A stretch of 64,000 nt of DNA. Source: Channallabes apus (taxonomy: Eukaryota; Chordata; Actinopteri; Siluriformes; Clariidae). The position numbers were made by a program, and so were the translations under genes. Below the pieces are notes generated by a model that made no database searches, was not told the DNA's origin, and worked only from the letters and a program-made list of their open reading frames with translations. Shown piece by piece: positions 1-10,196 of this stretch (its first letter is position 1; each line of letters opens with the position of its first letter). The stretch covers positions 22,542,071 through 22,606,070 of the forward strand of contig CM060107.1 in assembly GCA_030522415.1 (NCBI GenBank). The letters are read 5' to 3'.

Positions 1-89
1 CTAAACTGGATTATTTTTTTTTTTTTTTTACAAAACTATGAAATAACACATTGCATCTGGTTATTAAGTTAAAACAGCAACAGTCAGTT

Positions 90-408
90 GTAATTTTAAA
101 ACATGAAGGTCAGCTGTTCTGGAATAGTTCTTGCAAGAATGCAAGAAATTGCAAAACCCATCAAGCACCATGAAACTGCTGCTCATGAAGAGTAAAAATC
201 ACAGGAAAGCAAGACCAAAGACTTACCACTGCCCAATTATCAGCGCCGTTATGAAAGCTTTATAGAGCACAAGTAACATCACATCTCAGTATCAACAGTT
301 CAAAGGAGATGATTGCATATTGTTTTGAAAGAAATATGTAGAAAGACATTTAGAAAAATCAGAAACGAGCATGGAATTAAAAGATGTGTCAAATTTTGAC
401 TGGTAGTA
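90..408 (+). mobile_element. Tc1-type transposon, internally deleted fragment
   Basis: The left part resembles the start of a fish Tc1 transposase gene (the helix-turn-helix region, with a stretch like AAGGTCAGCTGTTCTG). It then jumps to an element terminus reading CAAATTTTGACTGGTAGTAT. A second relic of the same family lies at 22950-23185 and a minus-strand one at 15592-16140. No open frame survives. A poly-T run at about 15-30 lies just outside it. Family assignment rests on recognition of the sequence, not on a search. Confidence 0.7.
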
Positions 409-552
409 TATCGGTCATGCTGTTGCTGTCATACACTCTTTCAGTCTGGTTTATTATTTTTTTGTGCTTCAGGTATTTTCCATTTCTTTTGTCATCTACT
501 TGTCTGTTTGCAGAGAAACCCATATTCATCTCACCTGTTTGTTTCTCTTCAG

Positions 553-675
553 GCTGAGGCGCTAGGATCTGCGCTGCAGGCAGAGATGGAGGTGAAGGAG
601 GCTATACAGATCCAGCAAGGTGCGAACGGAGAAGTGGTCCAGATTCAGATGCCCGTCAACACAGTGGGCACCTGA
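553..675 (+). CDS. candidate last coding exon of an unidentified + strand gene
   Basis: A pyrimidine-rich tract ending in CTCTTCAG at 545-552 is a strong splice acceptor. After it only one of the three frames is open; it gives 40 residues and stops at TGA 673-675. The peptide starts AEALGSALQAEMEVKEAIQI and ends QMPVNTVGT; it is rich in Gln, Glu and Val, like the tails of some transcription regulators, but I do not recognise the gene. The two other frames stop within 12 bases, as expected for real coding in one phase (phase 0 at the acceptor). The upstream exons lie outside the window. Codons are GC-rich compared with the AT-rich flanks. A chance acceptor plus a short frame remains possible. 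Confidence 0.6.
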   Translation, partial: AEALGSALQAEMEVKEAIQIQQGANGEVVQIQMPVNTVGT

Positions 676-1790
676 GACACCAGCTCATGAGCTCTCTCTC
701 AAACACAAGACGGCTCCACGTACACAGATGCATCATTGCGATTCTGCAGCAGTAGCACCTGAGATACACAAAGAGATAGAGATAGAGATAGAGAGAGAGA
801 GAGAGAGAGAGACTGCTACGTGTGGGTGCTCAAACTCAAAACTATGAGTGGACAACCATGGCTTAAGCCCAGGTGGGGAGGCTTAGTTTAAACAAATCAT
901 ATAATTCCTTTTGGGTCAACCAGACTATTGGCAATCTCCCGACGATCACAGACTGTGAAAACGGCCAGTCAGCTTATTAACACAATAGCGCTGTTGCCTC
1001 TAGCGCAGGCTTGTCAAAGCTGCATGTGACACAGACTGTGGCCCAGCTGAGTACAGGAGAAAGGAGTTTGTTGGGGTTTTTTTTTTTCCCTTCCTCCTCT
1101 GCATCTGTGCTCCATCACTGCAGCAGCTTCACTGTGCAAGATGAGTTTATTTAACTGCAGCTTAGAGAAGTCTGTCTCACTGTTAGGTTTCTAAGTTCAG
1201 CTAATCCCCTCCCAATTACGACAGCGATCCCGGCCTGTAAAAGACTGACATTTGCAAATGAAGGACGTTTTGCTTTGCGTGTTTCTTCCAAGGTTCTGGT
1301 TTCCTAATCAGATGGAGCATCTAACTAACGACATATCGCTTTGTTTAAAAAAAAATTAATAAGTGAATTATTTTATTGTATTTGTTTGCTGTCATTGTTT
1401 GGCTTTCATTTTTGTTTCGCAATGCTTCACCTATTAGAGAGGATTGTAGGTTCCTGATACCTTATGGAAGAACATGTATTAAGCAGAAATATTTATGGAG
1501 CTTTTTTTTTCTATTTTTTTTAGCAGTCATTTGATCAATAATGTAGATAGGAAACATGAATTTGTATTTGACAAGCCTATGTACATACATTTTTGTAGCA
1601 TAAATATTCATCCCACCCCCCCATCCCCCCCCCCTTTTTTTTGTCATGATATAACCTGGAACTGAAATGGACTTATGACTCATGAATCAAATTACTGATG
1701 CAGGATGCTTCTATGACAAGTCAAACAATGTGTACAATTGGTGTATCACAAGATCTCAGTACAAATAAACCGGGAGTGTACCTACAGTAT
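676..1790 (+). other. probable 3' untranslated region after the last exon
   Basis: No open frame of note and no recognised transposon. A GA-rich microsatellite occupies about 771-811 (GATAGA units then GA units). The first clear polyadenylation hexamers on this strand are AATAAA at 1764-1769 and another near 1818, so a 3' UTR of about 1.1 kb would fit. C and T homopolymer runs lie at 1615-1640. The end point is a guess based on those hexamers. Confidence 0.4.
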
Positions 1791-3497
1791 AAGGTGCCTG
1801 AGTTTTTTTTTTTTTTTAAATAAACCCAACAGATGTCCAACACACAGTCAGTTTTTGGATATAGTAAAAAATCACAAACTTTGAACTTACTATGTAGTAT
1901 TATTAAATCTGTTATTAAAACATTAAAACAACCAGGTAATGAACCCATTAGTCAGAGCAAACGAATGTGAAAGGTAACTCAGAGCCGTGATGGTGATGAC
2001 ATCAAATGTAATGCTATATGGATGCTTATAAAAAGTGCTATAGACTATGCACCACTTTACATTGTGTGTTCAGATGCAAAGAAATATTGCCCTGTACTAA
2101 TATTGCATGTGTTTTGGTTTTCCGTCTCTACAGTAGCTTGCAGGAAGAATATAGTGAATGCGGAGAAATATTTATTTTTAAAGATTAATATGTCTCATGA
2201 TGCTATGAGTTGGATTATGAAACTTTTTCTATATTTAGTGCTGTCACTAGTATTAACATGCATGATCTGAAATCCAGAGGCCTGTGAAGGAATGTGTGAT
2301 ATACTGTACGTGGTTTAGTACTGTTTGCTGTTAAAAGAGTAGTCTGTTTGCTGTTAAATCTTATATTCTGGGGACTAGGTGTGTTGAAGGATGAAGTACT
2401 TCCTCTAGGTCACCACACATTTTCCCATCAAGACTCAAGACATGGTGACCGAACTGAGCTTCCACTCCTGTCATACTGTGTGTGTGTGTGTGTTTACTGC
2501 AGATGAAGGAGTGAGTCTCTGGTGATGGGTATCAGGAAGACAGGGGGGTGGGTTGGGACACAGGGAGAGAGAAAGAGAGAGAAATATATAAAGAGTCTTT
2601 TTGGAGCTTCACTGCAGTTCCCACACATTCTGTGATGTAATAGTTTTTTTTGGAGTGCTTGCAAGAAACAAGTCGTACAAACGTTGATAAGCACACTTCT
2701 TCTCTATTTCCTTTTGTTTTCTCTTAGTCTGTGTGTCAATTGAACACTATTTTAAGCTTCCTCCCACTATCTCTCCAGCACTTTAACACAACTGGCTTTC
2801 TCACATTTCTGCTCCTTTGCACTTTATTTCCGCTCATGCAATTTATTTAATTTTTTCTTTTTTTATCTGCCTGTCTCCGTCTTTTCCTCTCATCTGTCTT
2901 TGTTCCACTATCAGTCTCTTTGGAACAGTCTTGGCAAAAGTGCAGCTGCAAAAACCCTTTGCCCACTCCCCTTTTTTTGCCTGAGTCATCCGATTCTTAC
3001 GGGACCTGGCTGTCCTCTCCGATTGGCCTAAAAAACAAAAAGACAGATGAAAAATTCCATGTTCAGCGGTCTAGTTTCTTCAGTTTTTACAAGTTGGGCC
3101 CAGCACCAGGGACTGCTTGTCCATGTTGTCATGGCTGTGTTCTAAGAGGCCATGGGAAAAAAAGACAGAATAACAAAGGGGTGCTGGGCTTTAAGAGAAA
3201 GACTGCAACAAAGATGAGGAAGTGAGCAGTATATATCAGCACTCTCAGGCCTGTCTTTCTACCTACTCTTTGCTTCCACGCCTTAGCAGCAGCTAGGCTA
3301 CGGCGAGGACCCTTTACTCCCTTCTTGTCTCCCTCATGGCTTTTCACCACTTTCAGCTTGTGTTCGCCTGGTCTATTTATCAATCTTTCCTCCCAACTTT
3401 TCCCTTTTTACAAGCCTGGAAGGGATATCTAGCAATACATTATGTTGAGGGGAATTTTTTAAAAATCAGGCTACAGCTGTAAATGCATAAATATATA
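1791..3497. other. intergenic, no gene seen
   Basis: AT-rich sequence with a short GT microsatellite at about 2479-2491. The short open frames here (for example 2920-3225) have no recognisable domain and no splice or promoter context. No transposon was recognised. Confidence 0.5.
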
Positions 3498-4363
3498 CAG
3501 TGGCTTGCAAAAGTATTCGGCCCCCTTGAACGTTTCCACATTTTGTCACATTACAGCCACAAACATGAATCAATTTTATTGGAATTCTCTGTGAAAGACC
3601 AATACAGAGTGGTGTACACGTGAGAAGTGGAACGAAAATCATACATGATTCCAAACATTTTTTTTACAAATAAATAACTGAAAAGTGGGGTGTGCGTAAT
3701 TATTCAGCCCCCGGAGTCAATACTTTGTAGAACCACCTTTTGCTGCAGTTACAGCTGCCAGTCTTTTAGGGTATTTCTCTACCAGCTTTGCACATCTAGA
3801 GACTGAAATCCTTGCCCATTCTTCTTTGCTCCAGCTCAGTCAGATTAGATGGACAGACGTTTTCAGATCTTGCCACAGATTCTCGATTGGATTTAGATCT
3901 GGACTTTGACTGGGCCATTCTAACACATGGATATGTTTTGTTTTAAACCATTCCATTGTTGCCCTGGCTTTATGTTTAGGGTCGTTGTCCTGCTGGAAGG
4001 TGAATCTCCGCCCCAGTCTCAAGTCTTTTACAGACTCCAAGAGGTTTTCTTCCAAGATTGCCCTGTATTTGGCTCCATCCATCTTCCCATCAACTCCTTG
4101 ACCAGCTTCCCTGTCCCTGCTGAAGAGAAGCACCCCCAGAGCATGATGCTGCCACCACCATATTTGACAGTGGGGATCGTGTGTGTTAGAGTGATGTGCA
4201 GTGTTAGTTTTCCGCCACACATAGCGTTTTGCATTTTGGCCAAAAAGTTCCATTTTGGTCTCATCTGACCAGAGCCCCTTCTTCCACATGTTTGCTGTGC
4301 AAACGGGACTTCTTATGATTTTCTGTTAACAATGGCTTTCTTCTTGCCACTCTTCCATAAAGG
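3498..4363 (-). mobile_element. Tc1-type transposon, truncated at the LTR element
   Basis: The left terminus begins TA|CAGTGGCTTGCAAAAGTATT, a typical fish Tc1 end at a TA target. The transposase would read on the minus strand and is broken (see 3840-4289). The copy is cut at 4363, where it meets the partial LTR of a Gypsy-type element, so the second terminal repeat is missing. The last recognisable Tc1 sequence is the stretch around 4320-4363. Confidence 0.85.
3840..4289 (-). pseudogene. Tc1 transposase catalytic part, frameshifted
   Basis: A DDE transposase of the Tc1 (DD34E) type, which would cut and paste the element at TA sites. Visible motifs in minus-strand order are [12 protein letters not shown] (first catalytic Asp), [11 protein letters not shown] (second Asp) and [10 protein letters not shown] (catalytic Glu). 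Between the first and second motifs the frame shifts twice: the stretch holding [15 protein letters not shown] is in another frame (4028-4264). The N-terminal DNA-binding half is absent beyond the truncation. It cannot encode an active enzyme. Confidence 0.85.
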
Positions 4364-4449
4364 CCAAACACCCTTCTCTCTCATGGTAGAGACAGAGAAA
4401 ACCCCCGCAATGCATGACGGTCGTCAGCCGCGGCCCCGCCCACGCCACA
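4364..4449 (-). repeat. downstream LTR, truncated to 86 bp
   Basis: Direct repeat of 5985-6070. It keeps the element-5' end of the LTR (GCCACA on the + strand at 4444-4449) and breaks off at the Tc1 junction. The bases just inside the intact LTR at the matching point are CCAAAC, also found at the junction, so a short homology may have set the break. Confidence 0.85.
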
Positions 4450-4463
4450 CTGCCCCCACCCGA
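4450..4463 (-). other. polypurine tract before the downstream LTR
   Basis: The complement of CTGCCCCCACCCGA is a purine-rich TCGGGTGGGGGCAG directly upstream of TGTGGCG in element orientation. This is the expected place for plus-strand priming. Confidence 0.55.
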
Positions 4464-4583
4464 GCTGTGACCGTCCCCGGTCACCATGACTCTCAGTCTT
4501 GCAGGCGTGAAGGCGGTCGGCGTGGTTCTTTTGTGGAGAAGCACATTGTCCCGGAGGCGGTCCGGCCTCCGCAGATTTCCATG

Positions 4584-4788
4584 TCTCGCCGGCGTGCAGC
4601 TGGTAAGGCGCAAGACGGTCTCGGTGGAGCAACACTCGCGCCCGCCCCGCCAACCGCACCCGGTAAATGAACTCGGCGAGCTGAGCGATTACCGTACAGG
4701 GGCCCACCCAGTGAGACATGAGCTTGGGTGAACGCCCTCTCTTCCTTCCGGAGGAACACACCCACACCTGCTCACCAGCAGCAAAGCC
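4584..4788 (-). pseudogene. integrase C-terminal tail, fused next to gag by deletion
   Basis: The minus-strand peptide has GEQVWVCSSGRKRGRSPKL then SHWVGPCTVIAQLAEFIYRV and LLHRDRLAPYQ. This is the SH3/chromo-like tail typical of Gypsy integrases. It follows gag within about 200 bp and in a different frame, so everything between gag and this tail has been lost. It keeps only the last 70 or so residues of pol. Confidence 0.75.
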
Positions 4789-4949
4789 TCGCTCCTGGCT
4801 GTGAGTGTCCACGCCCACACGCTCCACAGGTGCCCCCACCCGCAAGTCCTGCAGCGCTGGGTGGGGCCCTTCTTTACCAGCGGCGGCGCAGGTGAAACGA
4901 CTGCAGGCGATGCTCTCGGCGAGGGAGTAACTCGGCACACGTGCTCTTC

Positions 4950-5822
4950 ACCTCGCTCGCAGTACCGACGACGCGCTTTGCTGCCCGGATGTTTACCTGA
5001 CATGACCACCGGCGCTCGTTCGACAGCTGCTGGGGTACGCTGTCCCTCAGACCTAGGAACGTTGCCTCGGCACCGCCGCGAAACCCCAGAGGCTATTCCG
5101 TTGTCTAGCCGTGACGGGTAGCCCTGTCCCCGGCTAGATTCACCTACCGAGTGCCCCCGAGCTGCGGGCGGTCGCTCGGCTCTTTCGCCGTGATGCACCG
5201 CAGTTGTGGGTTCAGCGCGCTGTGCTGCACGGAGCGCCTCGGTGAGGGAAGCTGATGCTGCTAACCTGATGTGCTCACGGAGCCGCGGCGGTCGGAGCCC
5301 TCGAAGAAAAGCGCGATACGCTAGCTCTTCCTGTCGATTCGGCTTGCACTCTGGATAGCTCGCGGACCGCCAGCTCCTCGCACGCTGCTTCTTGACGGTC
5401 ACCGGCGCCAAACCGGAGGTGAAGCGACTCGCGGAGCTTTGCCCAGTCCTTCCGATCATCGGCCCGGAGGTCTTCCAGTGCCGGAGCGCGGCGCCCTTCA
5501 GCGAGAGTGCAACCCTTACGGCCGTTTCCGCCGAAGACCAGCTTGCGAAGTCCGCGGCTAGCTCCACTTGGGCGAAGAACGCGTAGGGCTCGACGGCGCC
5601 GTTGTAAGAAGGAAGGCACAGCTGTGGCGCACATCGCCGGCACGGAGCTGTAGCTTGCTCAGCGTCAACGTTGGGCTCCGCTCCGAGATCCAGTGCCGGG
5701 TCCTTATCTCGCCGCTCTGCTTTCGTCGTGCCGCTTTGCTGGCACTGGTTCCATCCGGGAGATGCTTCTTCATCCGGAGTCGTGCTGCAACTCGAAAACC
5801 TCCATCCCACTTCTGACACCAA
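4950..5822 (-). pseudogene. gag-like polyprotein relic
   Basis: Structural protein of the LTR element. The minus-strand frame contains PSYNGAVEPYAFFAQVELAA and SSAETAVRVALSLKGAALRH, typical of Gypsy gag capsid regions. A second frame (5275-5643) carries ALEDLRADDRKDWAKL and RFGAGDRQEAA, so gag is frameshifted, then returns to QEELAYRAFLRGLRPPRLRE. I see no CCHC zinc knuckle and no protease motif. The first methionine is unclear: the longest open frame begins with a TTG next to the primer site. Confidence 0.75.
5804..5821 (-). other. primer binding site for tRNA-Leu
   Basis: The + strand reads ATCCCACTTCTGACACCA, which ends in CCA and matches the 3' end of vertebrate tRNA-Leu. It lies one base from the LTR edge at 5823, where the minus-strand primer site of an LTR element belongs. 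Many vertebrate Gypsy elements use tRNA-Leu. Confidence 0.8.
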
Positions 5823-6070
5823 TGTAGCGTTTTTCGACGCTAGCAGGGATCTTGGAGTATACGAGTGAGCTTACTTGCTCCCCAATGCAAATGGCTGAGG
5901 AGCAGTTTATTACTCTCAGCACAAGCACACATACACAGGTCAAACACACACATAAACACGCGCAACTTGGCCGAAGCCACTAACCCAAACACCCTTCTCT
6001 CTCATGGTAGAGACAGAGAAAACCCCCGCAATGCATGACGGTCGTCAGCCGCGGCCCCGCCCACGCCACA
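5823..6070 (-). repeat. upstream LTR of the Gypsy-type element
   Basis: On the + strand it starts TGTAGCG and ends GCCACA, so in element orientation it runs TGTGGCG...CGCTACA, with the canonical TG...CA ends. Its outer 86 bases (5985-6070) match 4364-4449 with no mismatch that I could find. That identity suggests the two LTRs have diverged little since insertion, although the stretch compared is short. Confidence 0.85.
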
Positions 6071-6222
6071 ATATATTTAGCACATTTTTCTTCATGTTGT
6101 GATTCAGAAGAGAATGTGCAGTGTGTCCAATGCATTTATGTGATTTAAATTAAAGGCTATTATATGGATATGGAGCTTTACTCACTTTTTGCAACACACT
6201 GCTATTATTTTGATCACCACTG
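6071..6222. mobile_element. Tc1-type terminal repeat fragment of a second family
   Basis: The right edge reads ...TTGATCACCACTG followed by TA, the complement of a fish Tc1 terminus starting CAGTGGTGATCAAAATAATA. It is not the family of 3498-4363, so it is not the missing half of that element. It abuts the LTR at 6071. Confidence 0.65.
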
Positions 6223-7379
6223 TACATATTGTTTTTGATGCAAAAAGAGTTTTTAGAAATAGTTAAAAGTTTAAAACTAAAAATACGATGATCAGCTTTA
6301 ATGTAATCAGATTACATTAAAGTCCTTTTACATGACTGTCTGTCTTTTGATTTCACTTATTGTGCAGATTAAACCTCAGACATATATCTAAGTACTGCAA
6401 AAAGTTTCATTAAATTCTGTCCAGCGGTTGATTTCGCCACAGTTTGATGTATGCGCATTATTCTGTCAAAATTTGTGGTTTATAATCTGGCACATAACTG
6501 CTCATAACTTTACTTCTACTTAACATTTTGATTTAATTTATGGCTCAGCTTTAGCTTCAGGCAAAAACCTAAGGCTTTGATTAAATTCTGTTCCAGACAG
6601 TTTCGCATGATGCTGTGACATAATCTGGCTGGACATACAGAGAGACAGATGGACAGAAAGTTTTCGGAGACTGGTTTCAAGGTCCTCTTAAGTATGAATT
6701 GTAAATATATAGTTGAAAGAGTGAGTTTTGTCCAATGTACAGACACGACCATTCTTTTATTTATATAGATGACACTGGCTTTGGCTTTGTAACACTGTTC
6801 CAGAGAATTATGTCACTTGCTTCTCTTACTGAACACTTCCTGCTGCACTCTCACCAAAATGCATTGCCTAATAGGATTTTTATCACTTTATAAACATTGG
6901 AATGAGGTTGTGGGTGGTTATAGTGGGAAAGGATGGATCAGACTCAGGGGAAGAAGAGTTCAGTAGCTGAAAGCCCTCATTATCCACAGAGTACTCTAAT
7001 GTCCTGGTTTTGTTTCTTATTCCAGCATTAAAAATTTTTAAGCTGTTTCCCAAGGTCTGTGCTGTTCTTGACTGGATTTTGAGTGTTTTTATTAGAAAAC
7101 CGACTCCAGATAGAGTATATTTCCCAACAGACCTGTTCTCATCACACAGACAGAATAATTTCTCTCTCTCTCTCTCTCTCTCCACGGGCCAGGCTCACAG
7201 TAATGTCAGCTGCAGGGGTTCATTCTTTCCTTCTTTCATTACCCAAGTCTTTGTATTTTGGACCTGTTTTCAGTCAGAAATGACTTTAAAAGCCACGTGA
7301 AGAGGTCGCGTGAAGCCGTGTATGTGGGTGTGAGGTGCTTAGACACGCTGGTAGTGCAGTGGTTAACTCTTGTTTTGTT
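6223..7379. other. intergenic with a weak dispersed repeat
   Basis: The stretch 6380-6660 contains AAGTTTCATTAAATTCTG and CCAGCGGTTGAT, phrases I know from dispersed fish repeats, but I cannot name the family. A TC microsatellite occupies about 7161-7182. No gene was recognised. Confidence 0.35.
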
Positions 7380-7549
7380 TTGTTTTTCCGTCTGAGTGGG
7401 CGGGGACGCGCGGTAGAGCGGCGCGCGCGGGCAGATTCGCGGATGGACCGCAGCGCGAGAGCTCTAGCACACACAGCGCGCGCGGGTGATGGAGGAGCCG
7501 TTCCGCTGGAACCGCGACTGAGCTCACGTCTCTAAAGTGTAACCCGAGG
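7380..7549 (+). promoter_or_regulatory. CpG-rich block with GC box and candidate untranslated first exon
   Basis: A sharp island of CpG in an AT-rich region: GGGCGGGG (a consensus GC box for Sp-type factors) at 7398-7405, then repeated GCGCGCG and CGCAGCGCGAG. It ends in CCCGAGG|GTGAGT, a near-perfect splice donor at 7550-7555. Two short frames beginning with ATG close before the donor (one reads MEEPFRWNRD), so the exon would be untranslated and carry upstream frames. No TATA box is evident. The next exon of such a gene is not certain; 39819-39881 is one weak candidate. Confidence 0.5.
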
Positions 7550-7950
7550 GTGAGTCTGCTTACCTCTGCCGCTACACTCAGAGAGAAGTGCAATAATAAT
7601 AATATTAATAATAAAAAGTGTTGGGGAAGGAGGGCAGCTGTGTGCAAGCCTCGGCCTCAGCCTGAACCTGTGGGGAGGTGACCTGAGAAGTTCAGGACCA
7701 GTGTTCATTCTGCATCGAAGCTTCTCTTACTGTAGATATCGGCTGTGCACATTGAAAGCGTTTCATTTCATTAACCGCACTTTAAGGCGTTTTGTTATCT
7801 TCTTTCCTTTGTTTTATTGTGCATTCCTTAGGATGCTATGTAACCCCAAACAAATTGTTTTGTTATTATATTGCAGGATATCTGCCTGGTTCCCAACAAA
7901 ACATAATGATTTAAAAATGGATATGTTTTAATAATTGCTACATGAACAGT

Positions 7951-8135
7951 AAAGGTGCCACTGTGGCCTCACACCTCCAGGGTCAGGGTTTGATTCCCAC
8001 CTCAGGGTCTGTGTGTGTGTGTGTCCCCGGTGCTTGGTGGGTTTCCTCCTGGTACTCCGGTTTTCTCTCATGGTCAAAGCACAAGCAAGTTAGGTTAAAT
8101 ATCGTTCCCAAATTTCCCATAGTGTGTGAATGACA
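7951..8135 (+). mobile_element. tRNA-headed SINE, truncated copy
   Basis: It matches the SINE best seen at 63076-63445: a diverged head around CACTGTGGCCTCACACC, GGGTTTGATTCCCA as a mutated B-box, then the body TGCTTGGTGGGTTTCCTCC. The 3' half is missing. Confidence 0.75.
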
Positions 8136-8209
8136 ATCGGGCGTTGAGCTGGCAACCCAACCCCTTAACCGCCATAGAAAAGACTGATATATCACAAGGA
8201 CAGACCTTG

Positions 8210-8429
8210 TTGTTGGTCTTTCGGTTGCTCCCGGCAAGGGATCGCCACAGCGGAATATCCAGTCTGCACTATAACTTGGCACAGGTTTTACGCTGAATGC
8301 CCATCCTGACACAACCCTCCCATTTTATCCGGGCTTGGGACCGGCACTGCATCCAGTGGCTGGGGAGTTTGGGGCACTGGCTGGGAATCGAACCCGGGCC
8401 TTCCGCTACCACTGGGCCACCAGAGCCCA
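8210..8429 (-). mobile_element. second type of tRNA-derived SINE (V-SINE/AFC-like)
   Basis: On the minus strand: a tRNA-like head with CCCAGTGGTAGCGG and CCCGGGTTCGATTCCC, a body with GTGCCGGTCCCAAGCCCGG and GGGTTGTGTCAGGATGGGC, and a tail with CCGCTGTGGCGATCC. This body and tail are common in teleost SINEs. The family name is from memory and only moderately sure. A more decayed copy lies at 38190-38420. Confidence 0.65.
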
Positions 8430-9104
8430 AAATACCAAAAAATGTTACAACGGACAGCACGTGATAGACCTCAAAGAGATATGATTTCAGACTTAACGAG
8501 AAAATCTATCTGGAACAATGTATATATTTTAAGAATTTGTGCACTTTATTTATTCTGTAATTAAATTCTAAGATGAACTTCTGTTTTCTATTTATCTCAA
8601 TTTAAAGATGCAGAGACACTTTAGTCTTTTCCTTGAGTCTTTCCAGCTCTCACCTGCACATCTGTACATTCTGCTTAAACAGGTCACAGCTTCAGCTTTC
8701 TTACTAATATCGCCATCAACACTATCATACTTGTCATCTCACACATTGCTAATGAACTGAGACAAGAGTGTGTCAGCAACCAACAACTTCTCTCAGAAAT
8801 AAAGAAAATACAGCACTGACCACCAGCATATCTTTAGGCTTATTACACATATTTCAATATAAACATATACTGGTTTGCCATAACACTAAAACCATCTCTT
8901 GCGCCATCAAAATAGCTCTGACCCCTCGAGGCATGAACTCCATAAGACCTCTGAAGGTGTGCTGTGGTATCTGGCACCAACATGTTAGCCGCAGATTCTT
9001 TAAAGGTGCGTTTACACTAGAGAGACAGATCTGAGTATACTTGATCCTAAAATCCAGTACCGTTAAGTTAATGTGAACGCACCGTACTGTACCCGGGTAT
9101 GAAT

Positions 9105-10196
9105 TAGGGTTGGGTATCGTTTGGTTTTTTTTCGATACCGGTGCCAAATCGATACTTTGAAAACGGTACCGGTGCCAAAACGGTGCCTGAACCGATACTT
9201 TTAAGCAAAAAAATTATAGTGGATGACTCAAGAATTAATTTTTATTGAACAAAAAAATGTTATGCTTAAAATTGAACAATATATTAAAAGTTTAAAGTAT
9301 ATATGAATATGTAAGCTTCAAATTTTAGCAATTCTTTTGCAGAAATTTCACCATATTTGCCTTTTCTGACTTATTGCTCTGCACAGGACATGCATAGCCT
9401 TCTTTGCAATGGTAAATGGGGTCACTGTTGTACTACTAGTACAGGCTGGAAAGCCATAATTATAAACAGAATCCATGTTACATTAGTTTTTTACAAATCG
9501 TTTGACTATTTGTTAGCATGAATGCAAGATTTGCATTTTGCTATTAACATTACATTATCCTACTACTAACCTGCGGAAAGTCTGCTGTCGGCATCATAAT
9601 CGGTGACTCCTTTTTGCTACGGTTGGTGTGACTGGGGCTGAGGGTTGTCCACACCGATAGCGCCAGCTGTTGTCCACAAGCTGTTAAACACGGTGCCTCC
9701 CTCTGCTTTTAACTTTATTCCGTCTGCCCTCGAATGTTTCATTAGATTTGACGTGTTTCCGCCTTTACACGCAACTGCTGTAAGACATTCGCTGCACGTC
9801 GCGGTGCCGGAATCCTTTCTTGTGAAATACAGCCACACTTTCGACCGTTTAGTTTTAGGCATTTTAACGAGAGTTGTTTACTTTAGCATGCTAAGCTATC
9901 GGTAGACCGCCTGCTGACGTCAGCGCGAGTGTAACGTTAGTTACTGCATTCACGCGCATGTCGGATGGTCTCTCATTTCCGGATGATTTGTGCTTTTAAT
10001 TTCTTTAATTTAATCTAATAAACTATTAATCTACAAAAATATATGAATCTAGAGAACAAATATTTCAATCGACAGTTCAGGCATTTAAGTGGCACCGAAA
10101 TGAGGCACCGAAATTCGCGTTCTGTTTCGGTCCGGTACATACCGGTTCTATAGGTACCGGTGCCGTATTGGCACCGGCTTTCGGTACACAACCCTA
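9105..10196 (-). mobile_element. non-autonomous hAT element with 8-bp target duplication
   Basis: Inverted ends TAGGGTTGGGTATCG (left) and, as complement, TAGGGTTGTGTACCG (right) are flanked by GTATGAAT (9097-9104) and GTATGAGT (10197-10204), seven of eight bases identical. Both ends are rich in CGGTACCGGTGCC-like palindromes. Only the first, BED-finger part of a transposase remains (9617-9862), so it depended on a relative for movement. Confidence 0.85.
9617..9862 (-). pseudogene. BED zinc finger exon of a hAT/ZBED-type transposase
   Basis: An 81-codon frame starting MPKTKRSKVWLYFTRK, followed by CSECLTAVACKGGNTSNLMK and H. The Cys-x2-Cys and the His after the SNLMK helix are the DNA-binding BED fold found at the N terminus of hAT transposases. 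The catalytic domain and dimerisation tail are missing. The frame itself is open, unlike most relics here. Confidence 0.75.

Larger units (their letters stand above)
4364..6070 (-). mobile_element. Gypsy (Ty3)-type LTR retrotransposon with a large internal deletion
   Basis: Reading on the minus strand: a 248-bp LTR (6070-5823), a primer binding site, gag-like sequence, the C-terminal tail of integrase, a purine-rich tract and then only the first 86 bp of the second LTR. Protease, reverse transcriptase, RNase H and the integrase core are missing, so it is about 1.7 kb instead of the usual 5 kb or so. The GC content is far above its surroundings. Target duplications cannot be tested because the downstream LTR is cut at 4364, at the junction with the Tc1 relic. 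Confidence 0.85.

Noticed and set aside
4332..4731. Plus-strand open frames in the GC-rich block
   Set aside because: They are the opposite strand of the integrase tail and LTR; GC-rich DNA has few stops, and no domain is visible.
6071..6222. Right half of the Tc1 at 3498, split by the LTR element
   Set aside because: The terminus is CAGTGGTGATCAAAATAATA type, not CAGTGGCTTGCAAAAG, so the two are different families.
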